Shown here: positions 62,067-64,000 of the stretch, piece after piece
How the letters are laid out: each line of letters opens with the position of its first letter
Position numbering within the stretch: the first letter of the stretch is position 1
Assembly (NCBI RefSeq): GCF_015637705.1
Contig: NZ_JADOBE010000001.1
Span: 372,001-436,000 of the forward strand
Direction: 5' to 3'
DNA: 64,000 bases
Origin: Pseudomonas sp. N040
Lineage (GTDB): Bacteria > Pseudomonadota > Gammaproteobacteria > Pseudomonadales > Pseudomonadaceae
Translations under genes and position numbers: made by a program
Notes under the pieces: model-generated
Databases searched by the model: none
Seen by the model: the letters and a program-made list of their open reading frames with translations, nothing else
What the model was told of the DNA's origin: nothing

Positions 62067-62972
62067 TCAGCGCTGGCTGATTTGCGCCTGGCGAAGTTTC
62101 TGCTGCTTGTAGCTCAGCGCCGCCGCCGGCACTGGGCTGACCTTGCCGGTTTCCAGCCACTTCTTCAGGCGGTTGGCATCGGCCATGTGAGTGTATTTGC
62201 CGTAGGCATCCAGCACCACGAAAGCCACCGGCTTGCCGGCCATGCGGGTACGCATCACCAGGCAATGCCCGGCTTCGTTGGTAAAGCCGGTCTTGGTCAG
62301 CTGGATGCTCCAGTCGGGCTTGTACACCAGCCGGTTGGTGTTGCGGAAACCCAGACTGTAGGCCGGTTTGCGAAAATACGCGGTCTTTTCCGGGGTAGTG
62401 CTGTACTGGTCGATCAAGGGATATTGCTGGCTGGCCTTGAGCAGTTTGACCAGATCATTGGCGCTGGAAACGTTCTTCTCCGACAGCCCGGTGGGCTCGA
62501 CATAATGCGTATGAGTCATGCCCAGTGCGCGCGCCTTGGCATTCATCGCCGCCACAAAGGCCGGCACACCCCCCGGATAATGATGCGCCAGACTGGCCGC
62601 CGCGCGATTCTCCGAAGACATCAGCGCCAGCTGCAGCATGTCCTTGCGGCTGATCTCGCTGCCAATCCGCACCCGCGAATACACCCCGCGCATTTCCGCC
62701 ACATCGCGAATGATGATCGGCAGCTGCTGATCCATCGGCAACCTGGCATCCAGCGCCACTACAGCCGTCATCAGCTTGGTCACCGAAGCGATCGGTGCCA
62801 CCTGATCCGGATTGCTGGCATACAGCACCTGGTTGGTTTGCAAGTCGACCACCAGGCCACTGCCTGAGGCGATCTGCTGCGTCACCGGGTTGGCCGCCTG
62901 CGCCGCGCCGCTAGCAAGAGCAAGGCTACTGGCGCAGAACAGCAGGGCCAGCAAGGAATGACGAATCTTCAC
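62067..62972 (-). CDS. pbpG: D-alanyl-D-alanine endopeptidase (PBP7)
   Basis: A 301-residue periplasmic low-molecular-mass penicillin-binding protein that cuts peptide cross-links in peptidoglycan. Signal peptide ends near AAQA. The catalytic motifs are SVTKLM (SxxK), SSENRAA (SxN) and [12 protein letters not shown] (KTG). It converges on the small basic gene and lies 115 bp from ppk2. Confidence 0.94.
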   Translation of the reverse strand: MKIRHSLLALLFCASSLALASGAAQAANPVTQQIASGSGLVVDLQTNQVLYASNPDQVAPIASVTKLMTAVVALDARLPMDQQLPIIIRDVAEMRGVYSRVRIGSEISRKDMLQLALMSSENRAAASLAHHYPGGVPAFVAAMNAKARALGMTHTHYVEPTGLSEKNVSSANDLVKLLKASQQYPLIDQYSTTPEKTAYFRKPAYSLGFRNTNRLVYKPDWSIQLTKTGFTNEAGHCLVMRTRMAGKPVAFVVLDAYGKYTHMADANRLKKWLETGKVSPVPAAALSYKQQKLRQAQISQR

Positions 62973-63087
62973 GGCGACGGGCTCCGGCAGAGTGACAGGG
63001 AGGCCGCATTATACCCGGACGGTCGCGGCCGACGACCGGCAAAACAGCGTTTGCGCGCCGCTGGTCTGCCCGTATCCGGAAGTGGCC

Positions 63088-64000
63088 TTACAGAATCGGC
63101 ACGTCCGCAATTTTTTCGCCACGCTCGTAAACCACGTTGGCGCGGCCGACGATCAGCGGATCGAGGCTGTCGATCTGCTTCAGGTCCTTGCCGGTATACG
63201 GCAGCTTGTGCAGCACGTAGCGCATGGCATTCAGCCGCGCACGCTTCTTGCAGTTGGACTTGATCACCGTCCACGGTGCATCGGCAGTGTCAGTGTAGAA
63301 GAACATGGCCTCCTTGGCCTTGGTGTAGTCGTCCCACTTGTCCAGCGACGCCAGGTCGATCGGGCTGAGCTTCCACTGCTTGAGCGGGTGCTTTTCGCGC
63401 TCCTTGAACCGCCGGCGCTGCTCGTCACGGCTGACCGAGAACCAGAACTTGATCAGGTGCACATTGTTATGCGCCAGCATGCGCTCGAATTCCGGCGCCT
63501 GGCGCATGAACTCCAGGTACTCGGCTTCCGTGCAGAAGCCCATGACCCGCTCGACACCCGCGCGGTTGTACCAAGAGCGGTCGAACATGACGATCTCGCC
63601 GGCAGTCGGCAAGTGCTGCACATAGCGCTGGAAATACCACTGTCCGCGCTCGACCTCGGTGGGCTTTTCCAGGGCGACGATGCGCGCGCCACGCGGATTG
63701 AGGTGCTCCATGAAGCGCTTGATCGAGCCGCCCTTGCCCGCCGCATCGCGGCCTTCGAAGAGAATCACCAGTTTCTGCCCGGTATCCTTGACCCACGCCT
63801 GCAACTTGAGCAGCTCGACCTGCAGGTGATACTTCTCCTGCTCGTAGCGCTTGCGCGACATCAGGTTCTTGTAGGGGTAGCCGCCCTGGCGCCAGTCCGC
63901 GGCCAGCTCGTCATCCGGATCCGCGTGGTGCCCATGAAACTCCTTGCCGCCCCTGGCGGCCAGCGCCTTGCCCAGCGCCTCGGCATCGTCGCCGGACAGG
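63088..64000 (-). CDS. ppk2: Polyphosphate kinase 2, 5' end beyond the window edge
   Basis: The visible 304 residues belong to PPK2, which transfers phosphate between polyphosphate and nucleotides. Walker A FEGRDAAGKGG, the DRSWYNRAGVERVMGFC region with the Walker B Asp and the lid SRDEQRRRFKER are present. The frame is open to base 64000, where it reads LSGDDAEALGKALAARGG before the known part, so an N-terminal extension lies outside the window. An internal ATG at 63861 is not the start. Class assignment (one- or two-domain PPK2) needs the missing end. Confidence 0.92.
   Translation of the reverse strand, partial: LSGDDAEALGKALAARGGKEFHGHHADPDDELAADWRQGGYPYKNLMSRKRYEQEKYHLQVELLKLQAWVKDTGQKLVILFEGRDAAGKGGSIKRFMEHLNPRGARIVALEKPTEVERGQWYFQRYVQHLPTAGEIVMFDRSWYNRAGVERVMGFCTEAEYLEFMRQAPEFERMLAHNNVHLIKFWFSVSRDEQRRRFKEREKHPLKQWKLSPIDLASLDKWDDYTKAKEAMFFYTDTADAPWTVIKSNCKKRARLNAMRYVLHKLPYTGKDLKQIDSLDPLIVGRANVVYERGEKIADVPIL

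Overview
The window is about 64 kb of GC-rich, gene-dense chromosome from a Pseudomonas-type gammaproteobacterium. This is judged from gene content, GTG/ATGA-coupled operons, REP-like intergenic repeats and two blocks whose order matches what I recall of the P. aeruginosa chromosome: dsbA - cytochrome c4/c5 - engB - ersA - polA - DUF2782 - thrB - nrdJb/nrdJa - znuA - zur-znuC-znuB, and the aa3 oxidase block coxB-coxA-ctaG-coxC ... SURF1 - ctaA - cyoE - sco. No tRNA, rRNA, CRISPR array or intact transposase gene was seen. Species-level assignment is not attempted.

Layout. 1-2.6 kb: end of an MHS-type MFS permease, an acyl-CoA thioesterase, an AraC regulator and a small lipoprotein. 2.7-9.8 kb: an accessory-looking segment. 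It starts with a TerC/Alx family membrane protein carrying a structured mRNA leader, continues with a Sua5-type threonylcarbamoyl-AMP synthase, a DUF7352-like protein, a LysR regulator divergent from a Thermus-type isocitrate dehydrogenase, a zinc-ribbon DUF6671 protein and an orphan cysD. It ends in a decayed second copy of the terC leader plus 14 terC codons, itself split by a roughly 165-bp MITE-like insertion. 9.8-15.4 kb: DoxX, an MFS permease, repeats, and a coupled operon of a BASS symporter, an SDR epimerase and a periplasmic beta-propeller with a c-type heme motif. 15.6-19.5 kb: a DUF5924/DUF2914 membrane protein, then DUF2946 and an OprC-like copper TonB receptor. 19.8-23.3 kb: a four-gene Mla-like lipid transport operon. 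23.3-29 kb: SpmA/B-like protein, an AmiD-like amidase, an exo/endonuclease family protein, dsbA, cytochromes c4 and c5, and engB. 29-40 kb: ersA sRNA, polA, thrB, split class II ribonucleotide reductase and the zinc uptake regulon. 40-49 kb: cytochrome oxidase and its assembly genes. 49-56 kb: prenyltransferase, yheV, prlC, gamma carbonic anhydrase and small envelope proteins. 56-64 kb: a six-MCE-domain protein, trpI/trpBA, pbpG and a truncated ppk2.

How the parts work together. Much of the window is envelope and redox housekeeping: heme A synthesis, copper delivery (Sco, CtaG, the copper receptor), periplasmic thiol oxidation (DsbA), two inter-membrane lipid transport systems and peptidoglycan turnover. 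Zinc supply is under one divergent Zur box. The most unusual signals are the terC leader, in which two complementary helices are arranged a-b-a'-b' with b' covering the Shine-Dalgarno, its decayed duplicate 5.8 kb away, and the LysR/IDH/DUF6671/orphan-CysD cluster lying between the two copies. All functions are inferred from sequence reading; no database search was possible.
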